Source: Ovoidimarina sp963698645
GTDB taxonomy: Bacteria > Pseudomonadota > Alphaproteobacteria > Rhodobacterales > Rhodobacteraceae
Direction: 5' to 3'
Length of the DNA stretch: 64,000 nucleotides
Assembly (NCBI GenBank): GCA_963698645.1
Contig: CAVORP010000007.1
Coordinates: 372,001-436,000 of the forward strand
How positions within the stretch are numbered: the first letter of the stretch is position 1; every line of letters begins with the position of its first letter. This document shows, one piece after another, positions 38,781-47,622 of the stretch. The notes beneath the pieces were generated by a model. The model had not been told where the DNA came from. It saw nothing but the letters and a program-made list of their open reading frames with translations, and did no database searches. The position numbers and the translations under genes were made by a program.

Positions 38781-39504
38781 ATCGGTATCGTCACCGGTCT
38801 CTTCCAGAAGCGCGTCTAGATCGGGAATGATCACCTCGCGCTTGCTTTCAAGCTGGATGATCCCGTCTTTCTTCAGGGCCGATATCTGGCGGCTTACGGT
38901 TTCAAGCGTCAGGCCAAGGTAGTCCGCCATCGCCTCGCGCGTCAGCGGCAGAACCACCGACAGGTTCCCGGACGGTAGCGACTTCTTCAACTCGGTATCG
39001 CGCCGCGCGATGATCGCGATCAGGCTTGCGATCTTTTCGCGCGCGGTCTTGCGGCCCAGAAGCAGCATCCATTCCCGCGCCGCGTCCAGTTCGTCCAGCG
39101 ACATCTCCAGAAGCCGCTGACCGATATGCGGGGTCGAGACCAGCATGTCCTCGAACGGCTTCTTGCGGAAACAGCAGACCGTGACCTCGGAAATCGCGGT
39201 CACGCTATAGGGGGCAATGTCGCGTCCCGGCCGCCCGATGAAATCCGACGGCAGCAAAAGACCCACCATCTGGGTGCGGCCATCCTCCATCGTCTGCGAC
39301 AGCGTGGCCACGCCCTTGACCACCGAGGCCACGAACTCCATCCGGTCACCGGCCCAGATCATCGTCTGGCCCGCGTCATAGGTACGGTAATACTTGATGC
39401 TTTCGAGATGCTGGAGCTCGTCCCCTTCGCAGCGTGCGCAAACCGCCCGATGCCGGATCGGGCAGTCGCTGCATTCCTTGAACTCGACGAGACTTCTGAT
39501 TCAT
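38763..39504 (-). CDS. fnrL: Oxygen-sensing regulator FnrL, one frameshift near the start
   Basis: Crp/Fnr protein of about 247 residues. After an insertion-type shift near 39488, the N-terminus reads VEFKECSDCPIRHRAVCARC, giving the CxxC-x7-CxxC ligands of the oxygen-labile [4Fe-4S] cluster. Next come the sensor domain (GLLLPSDFIGRPGR) and dimer helix, then the HTH LTREAMADYLGLTLETVSRQISAL (recognition E..SR), which specifies TTGAT half sites. Divergent from hemN across a perfect Fnr box; likely autoregulated. Confidence 0.92.
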
Positions 39505-39522
39505 CGGATATCTCCTGCACTC

Positions 39523-39536
39523 TTGATCAAGATCAA
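39523..39536. promoter_or_regulatory. Perfect Fnr box between fnrL and hemN
   Basis: TTGATCAAGATCAA, an exact TTGAT-N4-ATCAA palindrome, 19 bp from the fnrL start and 36 bp from the hemN start. Confidence 0.9.
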
Positions 39537-39571
39537 AGCACGAATTTCGCTCTCCCGCGACTTTATCTGAC

Positions 39572-40927
39572 ATGAGCACATTGACACAACTCCGCCGACT
39601 GGGCCTCTTCGACGCACGTGTGCCTCGTTATACGAGCTATCCCACTGCGAATTATTTCAAAAACGAGGCCGGTCCGGAGCATATGGGCCGCTGGATTTCC
39701 GCCATTCCGATCGGCGCCGAGGTCTCGCTCTACATCCATATCCCCTTCTGTCGAAGGCTGTGCTGGTTCTGCGCCTGCCGGACGCAGGGCACCCAGACGG
39801 GTGCGCCCCTGCGCGGGTATCTCGATGTGGTCTTCGACGAGCTGGATCTCGTCAAACGGCACCTGCCCGATGGCGTGACATTCAGCCGCGTGCACTGGGG
39901 CGGTGGCACGCCCACGCTTCTGCCGCCCGATATGATCGCCGAACTGGCCGGAAAGATTCGCGATCTTGCGCCCTTTGCGGACAGCGCCGAGTTCTCGGTC
40001 GAGATCGATCCGAACGAACTCGACGACGCGCGGCTTGATGCGCTGGCCCGCGCGGGGATGAACCGCGCCTCGATCGGGGTTCAGGATTTCGACGAGGATA
40101 TCCAGAGCGCGATCGGCCGCCCGCAAAGCTTTGCGATCACCAAGGCGGCGGTGGACGGAATCCGCGCCCGGGGCGTCGAAAGCCTCAATATCGACCTGCT
40201 TTACGGCCTGCCCTACCAGACCGAGCAACGCATCGCGGATTCGGTGCAGAAGGTCCTGTCGCTGGGGCCCGACCGTGTGGCGCTTTACGGCTATGCCCAT
40301 GTGCCATGGATGGCACGGCGGCAATCGATGATCCCGGCCGAGGCGCTTCCCGCGCCCGAGGCGCGGCTGGAACTCTACGAGACCGCGCGCGACCTGTTCG
40401 TCTGGGACGGGTACGAGGAAATCGGGATCGATCATTTCGCCCGTCCCGGCGACGGCCTTGCACGCGCCGCGCGCGAGGGGCGCCTGCGCCGCAATTTCCA
40501 GGGCTATACCGACGATCCCGCAGAGGTGCTTATCGGTGCCGGGGCCTCGTCGATCTCGAAATTCCCGCAAGGGTTCGCCCAGAACAATCCCGCGACCTCG
40601 GGCTATCACAGCGCGATCCGCGAGGGGCATTTCGCCACCACGCGCGGCCATGTCTTCAACGGCGACGACAAGCTGCACGAGGCGATGATCATGGCGCTGA
40701 TGTGCGATTTCCGGATCGACTATGGTGCGTTGGCAGAGGCGTTCGGGCTTGAACCCCGCGATATCGCCGCCCGGCTTGACGGGATCGACGATGCGTTCCC
40801 GGGCATGCTGGCCCATTCGGACGGCGCGGTTGAAATCCGCGCCGACGCGCGGCCCCTGACGCGGATGATCGCGCGGTTCCTCGATCAATACGCGACCGAC
40901 GGTCAGGGACATTCGGCGGCGATCTAG
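39572..40927 (+). CDS. hemN: Oxygen-independent coproporphyrinogen III oxidase
   Basis: Intact 451-residue radical SAM enzyme (called HemN or HemZ in this group). The SAM/[4Fe-4S] motif is IHIPFCRRLCWFCACRTQG (CxxxCxxC), and VHWGGGTPTLLP is the GGGTP site. Start PRYTSYPTANYF is typical. It converts coproporphyrinogen III to protoporphyrinogen IX without O2, which suits the Fnr box upstream. Confidence 0.94.
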   Translation: MSTLTQLRRLGLFDARVPRYTSYPTANYFKNEAGPEHMGRWISAIPIGAEVSLYIHIPFCRRLCWFCACRTQGTQTGAPLRGYLDVVFDELDLVKRHLPDGVTFSRVHWGGGTPTLLPPDMIAELAGKIRDLAPFADSAEFSVEIDPNELDDARLDALARAGMNRASIGVQDFDEDIQSAIGRPQSFAITKAAVDGIRARGVESLNIDLLYGLPYQTEQRIADSVQKVLSLGPDRVALYGYAHVPWMARRQSMIPAEALPAPEARLELYETARDLFVWDGYEEIGIDHFARPGDGLARAAREGRLRRNFQGYTDDPAEVLIGAGASSISKFPQGFAQNNPATSGYHSAIREGHFATTRGHVFNGDDKLHEAMIMALMCDFRIDYGALAEAFGLEPRDIAARLDGIDDAFPGMLAHSDGAVEIRADARPLTRMIARFLDQYATDGQGHSAAI

Positions 40928-40939
40928 GCCGCCCGGGTC

Positions 40940-41908
40940 TTACCGCCAGTCGAAGAAGCCCTCGCCCGCGCGTTCCAGAAGCCCGCGCGCCAATTCCCGC
41001 GCCATCTCGGGGCCGTCCTCGATGGGCGCCGTGGCCGCATCGGCCAAAGCCTCGCTGCCATCGGTCCGCAGGATCTCGCCCCGCAGCCGAAGCGTGCCAC
41101 CCTCCAGCTCGGCAAGCCCGGCAATGGGCGTTTCGCAACTGCCGTCCAGCGCCGCCAGAAAGGCCCGCTCTGCCGCAAGCCGCTGGCCGGTGGGGCCGTC
41201 ATGGATCGCCTCGAGCATTTCGGCGGCCCGCGCATCGTCCATCCGCCGTTCGATCCCGATGGCGCCCTGCGCCACCGCCGGCAGCATCTCGTCGGTCTCG
41301 ATCGCGCCCGCCGCCACATGGGACATGCCCAGACGGTTCAGCCCGGCCATCGCCAGGAACGTGCAGGCCGCGACGCCCGCTTCCAGTTTCTTCAGCCGGG
41401 TCTGCACATTGCCGCGAAACTCCACGACCTCGAGATCGGGGCGCCGGTTCAGAAGCTGCGCCTTGCGCCGCAGGCTGGATGTCCCGACCTTGGTGCCCGC
41501 CGCGAGCGCCGCAAGCGTTCCGCCCGCGGGTGCCACGAACGCATCGCGCACGTCCTCGCGCGGCAGATAGGTGTCGAGGATCAGGCCGCCGGGCTGCTCC
41601 ACCGGCATGTCCTTCATCGAATGCACGGCGATGTCGATCTTGCCCGCCAGCATGTCGTCCTCGATCTCGCGGGTGAACAGCCCCTTGCCACCGATCTCCT
41701 TCAGCGGACGGTCCAGCACCGCATCCCCCGTGGTCTTGATCACCACGATCTCGAACGCCGCTTCCGGCAGATCGAAGGCGGCCATCAGCCGTGCGCGGGT
41801 TTCATGCGCCTGCGCCAGCGCGAGCGGCGAACCACGGGTTCCGATGCGGAACGGCGAAGCGGGTGTGGGAAGATCTGCTCTCATGGCGCCAAGTGTTACC
41901 TGCGTCAT
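40940..41908 (-). CDS. hemC: Hydroxymethylbilane synthase (porphobilinogen deaminase)
   Basis: 322 residues, intact. RIGTRGSPLALAQAHETRARL near the N-terminus, VVIKTTGD, KGLFTREIEDDMLAG, HSMKDMP, GTSSLRRKAQL, EFRGNVQTRLKKL and the dipyrromethane cysteine in GSCETPIAG. Start ATG 41908 has AGGAAAG upstream; an internal ATG at 41884 lacks a good ribosome site. Makes the linear tetrapyrrole. Divergent from hemE by 81 bp. Confidence 0.95.
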   Translation of the reverse strand: MTQVTLGAMRADLPTPASPFRIGTRGSPLALAQAHETRARLMAAFDLPEAAFEIVVIKTTGDAVLDRPLKEIGGKGLFTREIEDDMLAGKIDIAVHSMKDMPVEQPGGLILDTYLPREDVRDAFVAPAGGTLAALAAGTKVGTSSLRRKAQLLNRRPDLEVVEFRGNVQTRLKKLEAGVAACTFLAMAGLNRLGMSHVAAGAIETDEMLPAVAQGAIGIERRMDDARAAEMLEAIHDGPTGQRLAAERAFLAALDGSCETPIAGLAELEGGTLRLRGEILRTDGSEALADAATAPIEDGPEMARELARGLLERAGEGFFDWR

Positions 41909-41989
41909 TCTTTCCTGACAACACCGCCTGTCTTGACATTTGGACACAGGGGGCCGACCACGTAACAGGATGATGTTGCGGGGAAAACG

Positions 41990-43024
41990 ATGGCGGAACA
42001 GAAAAAGCTGATGCGCGCGCTGGCGGGCGAGACCCAGGAGGTTCCGCCGATCTGGATGATGCGTCAGGCGGGCCGCTATCTTCCGGAATACCGCGCCACC
42101 CGCGCGCAAGCCGGGGATTTCCTGTCGCTCTGCTACAATCCCGAGCTTGCGGCCGAGGTCACGCTGCAACCCATCCGCCGCTATGGCTTTGATGCCGCGA
42201 TCCTGTTCGCCGATATCCTGCTGATCCCCGATGCGCTTGGCGCGGATCTGTGGTTCGTCACCGGCGAGGGTCCGCGCCTGTCCACGATCACCGATCAGGC
42301 GGGCGTCGATGCGCTGAAACCCGCGGATGCGATCCACGATCACCTTGCGCCGGTCTATGAGACCCTGCGCATCCTGCGCCGCGAATTGCCGTCCGAGACC
42401 GCGCTGATCGGCTTTGCCGGGATGCCCTGGACCGTGGCCACCTACATGATCGCCGGGCGCGGCACCCCCGATCAGGGTCCGGCCCATGCGCTCAAGGCCG
42501 AAAACCGCCCCGTATTCGAGGCGCTCATGGCCCGGCTGACCGAGGCCACGATCGAATACCTCTCGGCCCAGATCGAGGCAGGGGCAGAAACCGTCAAGCT
42601 GTTCGACAGCTGGGCCGGGTCGCTCAAGGGTCAGGACTTCACCGATTTCGCGCTGGAGCCCGCCAAACGCATCATCGCGGAACTGAAATCCCGCCATCCC
42701 GGCGTGCCGATCATCGCCTTCCCGCGCGAGGCGGGCGAGGGCTATATCGGCTTTGCCAAGGCCACCGGCGCCGATTGCGTGGCGCTCGACAATTCCGTGA
42801 CGCCGGAATGGGCGGCGGCGAATGTGCAGGTCGACGGCTGCGTGCAGGGCAACCTTGCCTCGTCGCATATGGTCACGGGCGGTCAGGCCCTGATCGACGA
42901 GACCCGCCATATCGTCGAGACGTTCCGCAACGGCCCGCATATCTTCAACCTCGGCCACGGGATCACGCCAGATGCCGACCCCGAGAACGTGCAGCTGATG
43001 ATCGACACGGTGCGCGGCGCCTAG
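41990..43024 (+). CDS. hemE: Uroporphyrinogen decarboxylase
   Basis: Intact 344 residues. PPIWMMRQAGRYLPEYRATR is the UroD signature 1 and LFDSWAGSL the catalytic-Asp region; GFAGMPWTVATYMI, QGNLASSHMVTGG and IFNLGHGITPDADPENV follow. Converts uroporphyrinogen III to coproporphyrinogen III, upstream of HemN. Its TAG stop shares CTAG with the convergent Lrp gene. Confidence 0.95.
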   Translation: MAEQKKLMRALAGETQEVPPIWMMRQAGRYLPEYRATRAQAGDFLSLCYNPELAAEVTLQPIRRYGFDAAILFADILLIPDALGADLWFVTGEGPRLSTITDQAGVDALKPADAIHDHLAPVYETLRILRRELPSETALIGFAGMPWTVATYMIAGRGTPDQGPAHALKAENRPVFEALMARLTEATIEYLSAQIEAGAETVKLFDSWAGSLKGQDFTDFALEPAKRIIAELKSRHPGVPIIAFPREAGEGYIGFAKATGADCVALDNSVTPEWAAANVQVDGCVQGNLASSHMVTGGQALIDETRHIVETFRNGPHIFNLGHGITPDADPENVQLMIDTVRGA

Positions 43025-43491
43025 ACCGGAAGCGCCGTCGTCTGCGTCACCGTGCGCAGTGCGAAGCTTGAATGCATCTGCGCCACCCCCGGCAACCGGG
43101 TGAGGTACCGGCGATGGATCTGCGCGAAATCCTCGCTATCCTCGGCGGTGATCTTCAACAGGTAATCCGCCGTCCCGGCCATCAGGTGACATTCCAGAAC
43201 ATCCGGGATCCGCGCCACCTCGCGCTCGAAAGCGTCCAGCACCTCGTCGGTCTGCCCCGACAGGGTGATCTCGACGAAAACCGTCGTGGGCCGCCCGATC
43301 TTGCGCCGGTCCAGAAGCGCCACATAGCCCGCGATATACCCCGCCTCTTCCAGCCGGTGCACCCGCCGGTGACAGGCCGAGGGCGACAGGTGAACCTTGT
43401 CCGACAACTCCGAATTCGAGATTCGGCCCCGCTTCTGCAACTCGGCAAGGATGCGACGGTCGATCTCGTCCAGATCGGGTTGGGCGCTCAT
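43021..43491 (-). CDS. Lrp/AsnC-family regulator
   Basis: 156 residues from ATG 43491 (MSAQPDLDEIDRRIL). HTH of SNSELSDKVHLSPSACHRRVHRLEEAGYI followed by the RAM effector domain (ECHLMAGTADYLLKI). Longer in-frame starts exist at 43530, but MSAQP fits the family. Divergent from alanine dehydrogenase, as for AldR/BkdR-like regulators, so it likely senses alanine or another amino acid and controls ald. Confidence 0.85.
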   Translation of the reverse strand: MSAQPDLDEIDRRILAELQKRGRISNSELSDKVHLSPSACHRRVHRLEEAGYIAGYVALLDRRKIGRPTTVFVEITLSGQTDEVLDAFEREVARIPDVLECHLMAGTADYLLKITAEDSEDFAQIHRRYLTRLPGVAQMHSSFALRTVTQTTALPV

Positions 43492-43581
43492 TTCTTCGAA
43501 CCTTTTGCCATTCAACGCAACTTTCTGCACCCATACAGCACATCACCCGGTAGAAATATCAACCCGATTTCATCGCAACAG

Positions 43582-43606
43582 GCGCATATGAGGGCAGGAT
43601 ATGCGC
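43582..43606. promoter_or_regulatory. Inverted repeat in the ald leader
   Basis: Perfect 8-bp arms GCGCATAT (43582-43589) and ATATGCGC (43599-43606) with a 9-nt spacer, ending 13 bp before the ald start and next to its GAGGGAGG ribosome site. May be an Lrp-type operator or an RNA hairpin that affects translation. Confidence 0.55.
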
Positions 43607-43619
43607 GAGGGAGGACACC

Positions 43620-44737
43620 ATGCAGATCGGCTGCCCGAAGGAAATCAAGGCACAGGAATACCGCGTCGGCATGACGCCCAACGCGGCGCGCGAGGCGGTG
43701 GCCCATGGCCATGGCGTGCTGATCGAAACCGGCGCGGGCGCGGGTGCGGGCTTTCCCGATCAGGACTATGTCGATGCCGGAGCGCGGATCGCGGACACGG
43801 CCGAACAGGTCTTTGCCGAGGCCGACATGATCGTGAAGGTGAAGGAACCGCAGGCCGTCGAACGTGCCCGCCTGCGCGAGGGCCAGATCCTGTTCACCTA
43901 TCTTCACCTCGCCCCTGATCCGGCCCAGACCCATGACCTTCTGAAGTCGGGCGTCACCGCGATTGCCTATGAGACCGTGACCGACCGCACCGGCGGCCTG
44001 CCGCTTCTGGCACCGATGTCCGAGGTTGCGGGCCGTCTCGCGCCGCAGGTCGGCTCATGGGCGCTGCAAAAGGCCAATGGCGGGCGCGGCGTCCTGATGG
44101 GCGGCGTCCCCGGCGTGGGCCCGCGAACGTGGTGGTGATCGGCGGCGGTGTCGTCGGCACCCATGCCGCGCGGATCGCGGCCGGGATGGGCGCGGATGTG
44201 ACCGTGCTTGACATGTCGCTGCCCCGCCTGCGCTATCTCGACGACGTGTTCGGGCGGCAGTTCCGCACCCGTCATGCCAGCCGCGGCAACACCGCCGAAC
44301 TGGTGGCAAGCGCCGACATGGTGGTGGGCGCGGTCCTGATCCCCGGCGCGGCGGCCCCGAAACTCGTGAGCCGCGAACAGCTTTCGACGATGAAACCCGG
44401 CGCGGTGCTGGTGGATGTCGCCATCGATCAGGGCGGGTGTTTCGAGACCTCGAAGGCCACGACCCACGAGGACCCGATCTATGACGTGGACGGGATCGTG
44501 CATTATTGTGTGGCGAACATGCCGGGCGCCGTCGCGCGCACCTCGACCATCGCCCTTGGCAACGCGACCATGCCCTTCCTTCTGGCTCTGGCCGACAAGG
44601 GCTGGCGGCAGGCCTGCGAGGACGATCCGCATCTTCTGGCGGGTCTCAACACCCATGCCGGAAAGCTCACCTATTTCGCGGTGGGCAAGGCGCTTGGCCT
44701 CGACGTTCTGGCGCCGCAACTGGCGCTGAAACTCTAG
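43620..44737 (+). CDS. ald: Alanine dehydrogenase, one frameshift
   Basis: 371 residues if joined. N-terminus MQIGCPKEIKAQEYRVGMTP with the pyruvate-binding Arg/Lys region, EADMIVKVKEPQ, and after the break near 44118, VVVIGGGVVGTHAARIAAGMGADV as the NAD-binding fold, then NMPGAVARTSTIALGNATMPF at the C-terminus. The break needs one missing base (or two extra), unlike most others. Interconverts alanine and pyruvate plus ammonia. Divergent from an Lrp regulator. Confidence 0.92.
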
Positions 44738-44743
44738 GCCCGG

Positions 44744-46081
44744 CTAGGCCAGCATGCCCTCGACCTCGCGCCGCAGACCATAGGCGGCCGAGGTCTCGTC
44801 GACCGCGACATCGGCCCATGTCAGGACCGTGTCGCGCGCGACCCCTCGCCGCATCCGTGCGCCCCCGGTCAGCCCCAGCGGCAACGCGCCCCCTGCGACC
44901 GAGACCGCCGCGGGCCGAAGCTGACCCGCCACGCAATAGCCGCCCTCGCCGTCAAGGATCTCGCCCGCCGCCAGATCGCGCTTGGCCACCGCCACCACAT
45001 CGGCACGAAAGTCGCGGGCCACCCCCGTGGCCTCGCCACGAAGGCCCACATTGGCGACCGAAATGCCCAGTTCCAGCCCGATCAGGTGCCACCGCTTGTA
45101 GGCCGCGAAATAGCGGCCGCTGTCATCGGTCGTGACCTTGTATTCCTCGAAACAGCGGGCCTGGTAGTCGGTATCGGCATGCAGGCAGACCCAGACGCCC
45201 ATGCGGATGTCATAGCCGATGGGCCGCCCTTCGGCGTCAAGGCTGTTGAGCACTTCGACCGTCCCGCTTTCGGCCAGAACGCCGCCGTCCCTTCGCGGGC
45301 GCATCAGGTTTGGCAGGTCGTCGATCGACCCCGACGGATAGCTCAAGCCCGCCTCGGGCACGTTCAGACCACAGGCATTGGCGATGGCCGCGCTTTCGAT
45401 CGCGGGCTTGGTTCCATCGAGGAAAGAGTTGAACATCTTGGGGTTCAACCGCCCGCGCGCGGCCTGTTCGGGCGTCAGCCCGTAATGCGGCCAGACGGTA
45501 TCGGGGGTCGAGAACCGGTACTCCGGCTGCCACTTGTGCCCCCGCCCCGCCGCCGCGACGGAGAAGCCACAGGTCCGCGCCCAGTCCACCAGTTCGCAGA
45601 CCATCGCCGGCTGGTCGCCATAGGCCATGGAATAGATCACGCCCGCCTCCGCCGCCCGCCGCGCAAGTGCCGCGCCACAAACCGCGTCGGCCTCGACCGT
45701 CGCGCTGATCACATGCTTGCCCGCGTCGAACGCCGCCAGAAGATGCGCCACCGCCACCACCGGGTCGCCGGTGCATTCGATCACGATATCGATGGCGGGA
45801 TGGGCGATCAGACCCGGCGTGTCATCGGTCACCCATGTGGTGCCCGCCTGAAGTGCCGCATCGGGGCCGGTCGCGTCGAACCGCTCCACCGGCCATTCCG
45901 CAAGCACCAGATTGGCCCGCGCCCGATCCACGGAAAGATCGGCGACGCCAAGGATGTGGATACCGGGCAACCGCCCGGCCTGGGCCAGGAACATCGTCCC
46001 GAACTTGCCCGCGCCCACGACGCCGACCCGGATCGGGCGACCCGCCTCGGCACGCGACTGCAATTGCTGAAAAAGGCTCAT
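44744..46081 (-). CDS. DRL-like NAD(P)H-dependent oxidoreductase with SAF domain
   Basis: 445 residues, intact. Rossmann start VGVVGAGKFGTMFLAQAGR, then ECTGDPVVAVAHLLAAF-type dehydrogenase region, AYGDQPAMVCELVDWAR, and a C-terminal SAF-like domain (AKRDLAAGEILDGEGGYCV). This architecture is that of homoserine-dehydrogenase-like proteins related to Brucella DRL, an enzyme that replaces DXR in isoprenoid synthesis. Whether this copy does so is unknown; several paralogues exist in the family. Confidence 0.65.
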   Translation of the reverse strand: MSLFQQLQSRAEAGRPIRVGVVGAGKFGTMFLAQAGRLPGIHILGVADLSVDRARANLVLAEWPVERFDATGPDAALQAGTTWVTDDTPGLIAHPAIDIVIECTGDPVVAVAHLLAAFDAGKHVISATVEADAVCGAALARRAAEAGVIYSMAYGDQPAMVCELVDWARTCGFSVAAAGRGHKWQPEYRFSTPDTVWPHYGLTPEQAARGRLNPKMFNSFLDGTKPAIESAAIANACGLNVPEAGLSYPSGSIDDLPNLMRPRRDGGVLAESGTVEVLNSLDAEGRPIGYDIRMGVWVCLHADTDYQARCFEEYKVTTDDSGRYFAAYKRWHLIGLELGISVANVGLRGEATGVARDFRADVVAVAKRDLAAGEILDGEGGYCVAGQLRPAAVSVAGGALPLGLTGGARMRRGVARDTVLTWADVAVDETSAAYGLRREVEGMLA

Positions 46082-46151
46082 GGCCGGTTCCCTCCCTGAC
46101 GCTCACGCGATCAGAACGGAACCGGCCGGAAGTCTCAAGGTTGAAAGCCGC

Positions 46152-46547
46152 TCAGCGCGCCTTCAACGCGTCCCGGATCTCGGCCAGAAGCTCTTCCTGC
46201 GTCGGGCCCTTGGGCGCTTCGGGGGCGGCTTCCTTGGGCTTCATCGCCGCGTCCTTGACCCGGTTCACCATCTTCACCAGCAGGAAGACGACCCATGCGA
46301 TGATCAGGAAATTGATCAGCGCCATGATGAAATTGCCATAGGCAAAGACGGCCCCTTCCTCACCCTCGGTCAGGCGATAGCCCAGCCCCGAGAAATCCAG
46401 ACCGCCGGTGAACAGGCTGATGATGGGGTTGATGAGATCCTCGACAAGCGAGGTGACGATGGCGGTAAACGCCGCACCAATGATGATACCAACGGCCATG
46501 TCCATGACATTGCCCTTGGCGATAAAGTCCTTGAATTCCTGAAGCAC
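46152..46547 (-). CDS. mscL: Large-conductance mechanosensitive channel MscL
   Basis: 131 residues from GTG 46547. FKDFIAKGNVMDMAVGIIIGAAF is the conserved N-terminal amphipathic helix and TM1; FIMALINFLIIAWVVFLLV is TM2; the C-terminus TQEELLAEIRDAL forms the cytoplasmic bundle. GGAGAG lies upstream. Emergency valve for hypo-osmotic shock. Next to it a 7-bp hairpin (CGCAGAC/GTCTGCG, 46576-46598) sits in the leader. Confidence 0.93.
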   Translation of the reverse strand: MLQEFKDFIAKGNVMDMAVGIIIGAAFTAIVTSLVEDLINPIISLFTGGLDFSGLGYRLTEGEEGAVFAYGNFIMALINFLIIAWVVFLLVKMVNRVKDAAMKPKEAAPEAPKGPTQEELLAEIRDALKAR

Positions 46548-46709
46548 GGCTACTCTCCACTCTTGGGTTCCCTCACGCAGACGCTTTTGTGGTCTGCGCA
46601 TGCAAACAGGGTTAACGCCGAATACGCACCAAGTCACGGGTTTCTGCGGCCGGATTTTCCCCTATGATCGGGACCCTGCCGAATAGGCAGATATCCACCG
46701 GAGCGCACC

Positions 46710-47409
46710 ATGAAAGACACCTCGCCCCTCGCCGTCAGCGCACGCTGGCCAAGTGACAGACCCGATGTCATCCAGCTCTATTCCTTCCCCACACCGAACG
46801 GGGTCAAGATCTCGATCGCGCTCGAGGAACTGGGGCTGGACTACGAGGCGCATCGGGTCACGCTGGCGGCCTCCGATGTGAAAAGCCCCGAGTTCCTGTC
46901 GCTGAACCCCAACAACAAGATCCCGGCCATCGTCGATCCGAACGGACCCGGCGGCGCACCGCTGCCGCTGTTCGAATCCGGCGCGATCCTGATCTATCTC
47001 GCGGAGAAGACGGGCAAGCTGATCGGGCTCGACCCCGGCCCAGAAATACGAAACGATCCAATGGCTGATGTTCCAGATGGGCGGCGTCGGGCCGATGTTC
47101 GGCCAGCTTGGCTTCTTCGTGAAATTCGATGGCCGCGCGGTCACGGATCCGATCCCGCGCGAGCGCTACATCAACGAGGCAAAGCGCCTCCTGAACGTGC
47201 TGAACAACCAGCTTGAAGGCCGCGACTGGATCACCGGCGACTACTCCATCGCCGACATCGCCATCGCGCCGTGGCTGCGGCAGCTTGAGAAATACGGCGT
47301 GGATGACATGGTCGGCTGGGCTGGGTATCCGAACCTTGTGGCCTATCTCGATCGGTTCCTCGCGCGCCCGGCGGTTCAGGCGGGCCTGAACATCCCGCCG
47401 CGCGGCTAG
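46710..47409 (+). CDS. Glutathione S-transferase (YghU/YfcG-like), one frameshift
   Basis: About 232 residues. DVIQLYSFPTPNGVKISIALEELG and NPNNKIPAIVDPNGPGG belong to the YghU/YfcG (nu-class) type, which act as disulphide reductases. After a one-base shift near 47040 (a C run), QKYETIQWLMFQMGGVGPMFGQ and EGRDWITGDYSIADIAIAPW continue it. Glutathione-linked thiol chemistry in the cytosol. Confidence 0.85.
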
Positions 47410-47622
47410 ATCCCTTGTGCGGAACAGGACGGGCGCCCCAAGCGCAAGCCGGGCGCGCACCTGCCCGTGGGGTGGCGCATTCGCGCCCGCGCGCGGCGCC
47501 GATATCGGCGGTGCGGACCAGGCGGTCACCAATCGAACCTGTCGAGTTGATGCGCTGGTACGGCTTTACGCCCTGAAAGCAACGTGCATCCGAGCTTTGA
47601 AGGGAGGTTTCTCCGAAGACGT

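Noticed and set aside
41925..41975. hemE promoter with TTGACA at 41933
   Set aside because: No -10-like hexamer at 16-19 bp; the next candidate (TAACAG) is about 24 bp away, too far to claim.
40940..42958. 672-codon minus-strand ORF extending hemC upstream across hemE
   Set aside because: The hemC part from 41908 has the proper start with a ribosome site; the extension is antisense to the intact hemE.
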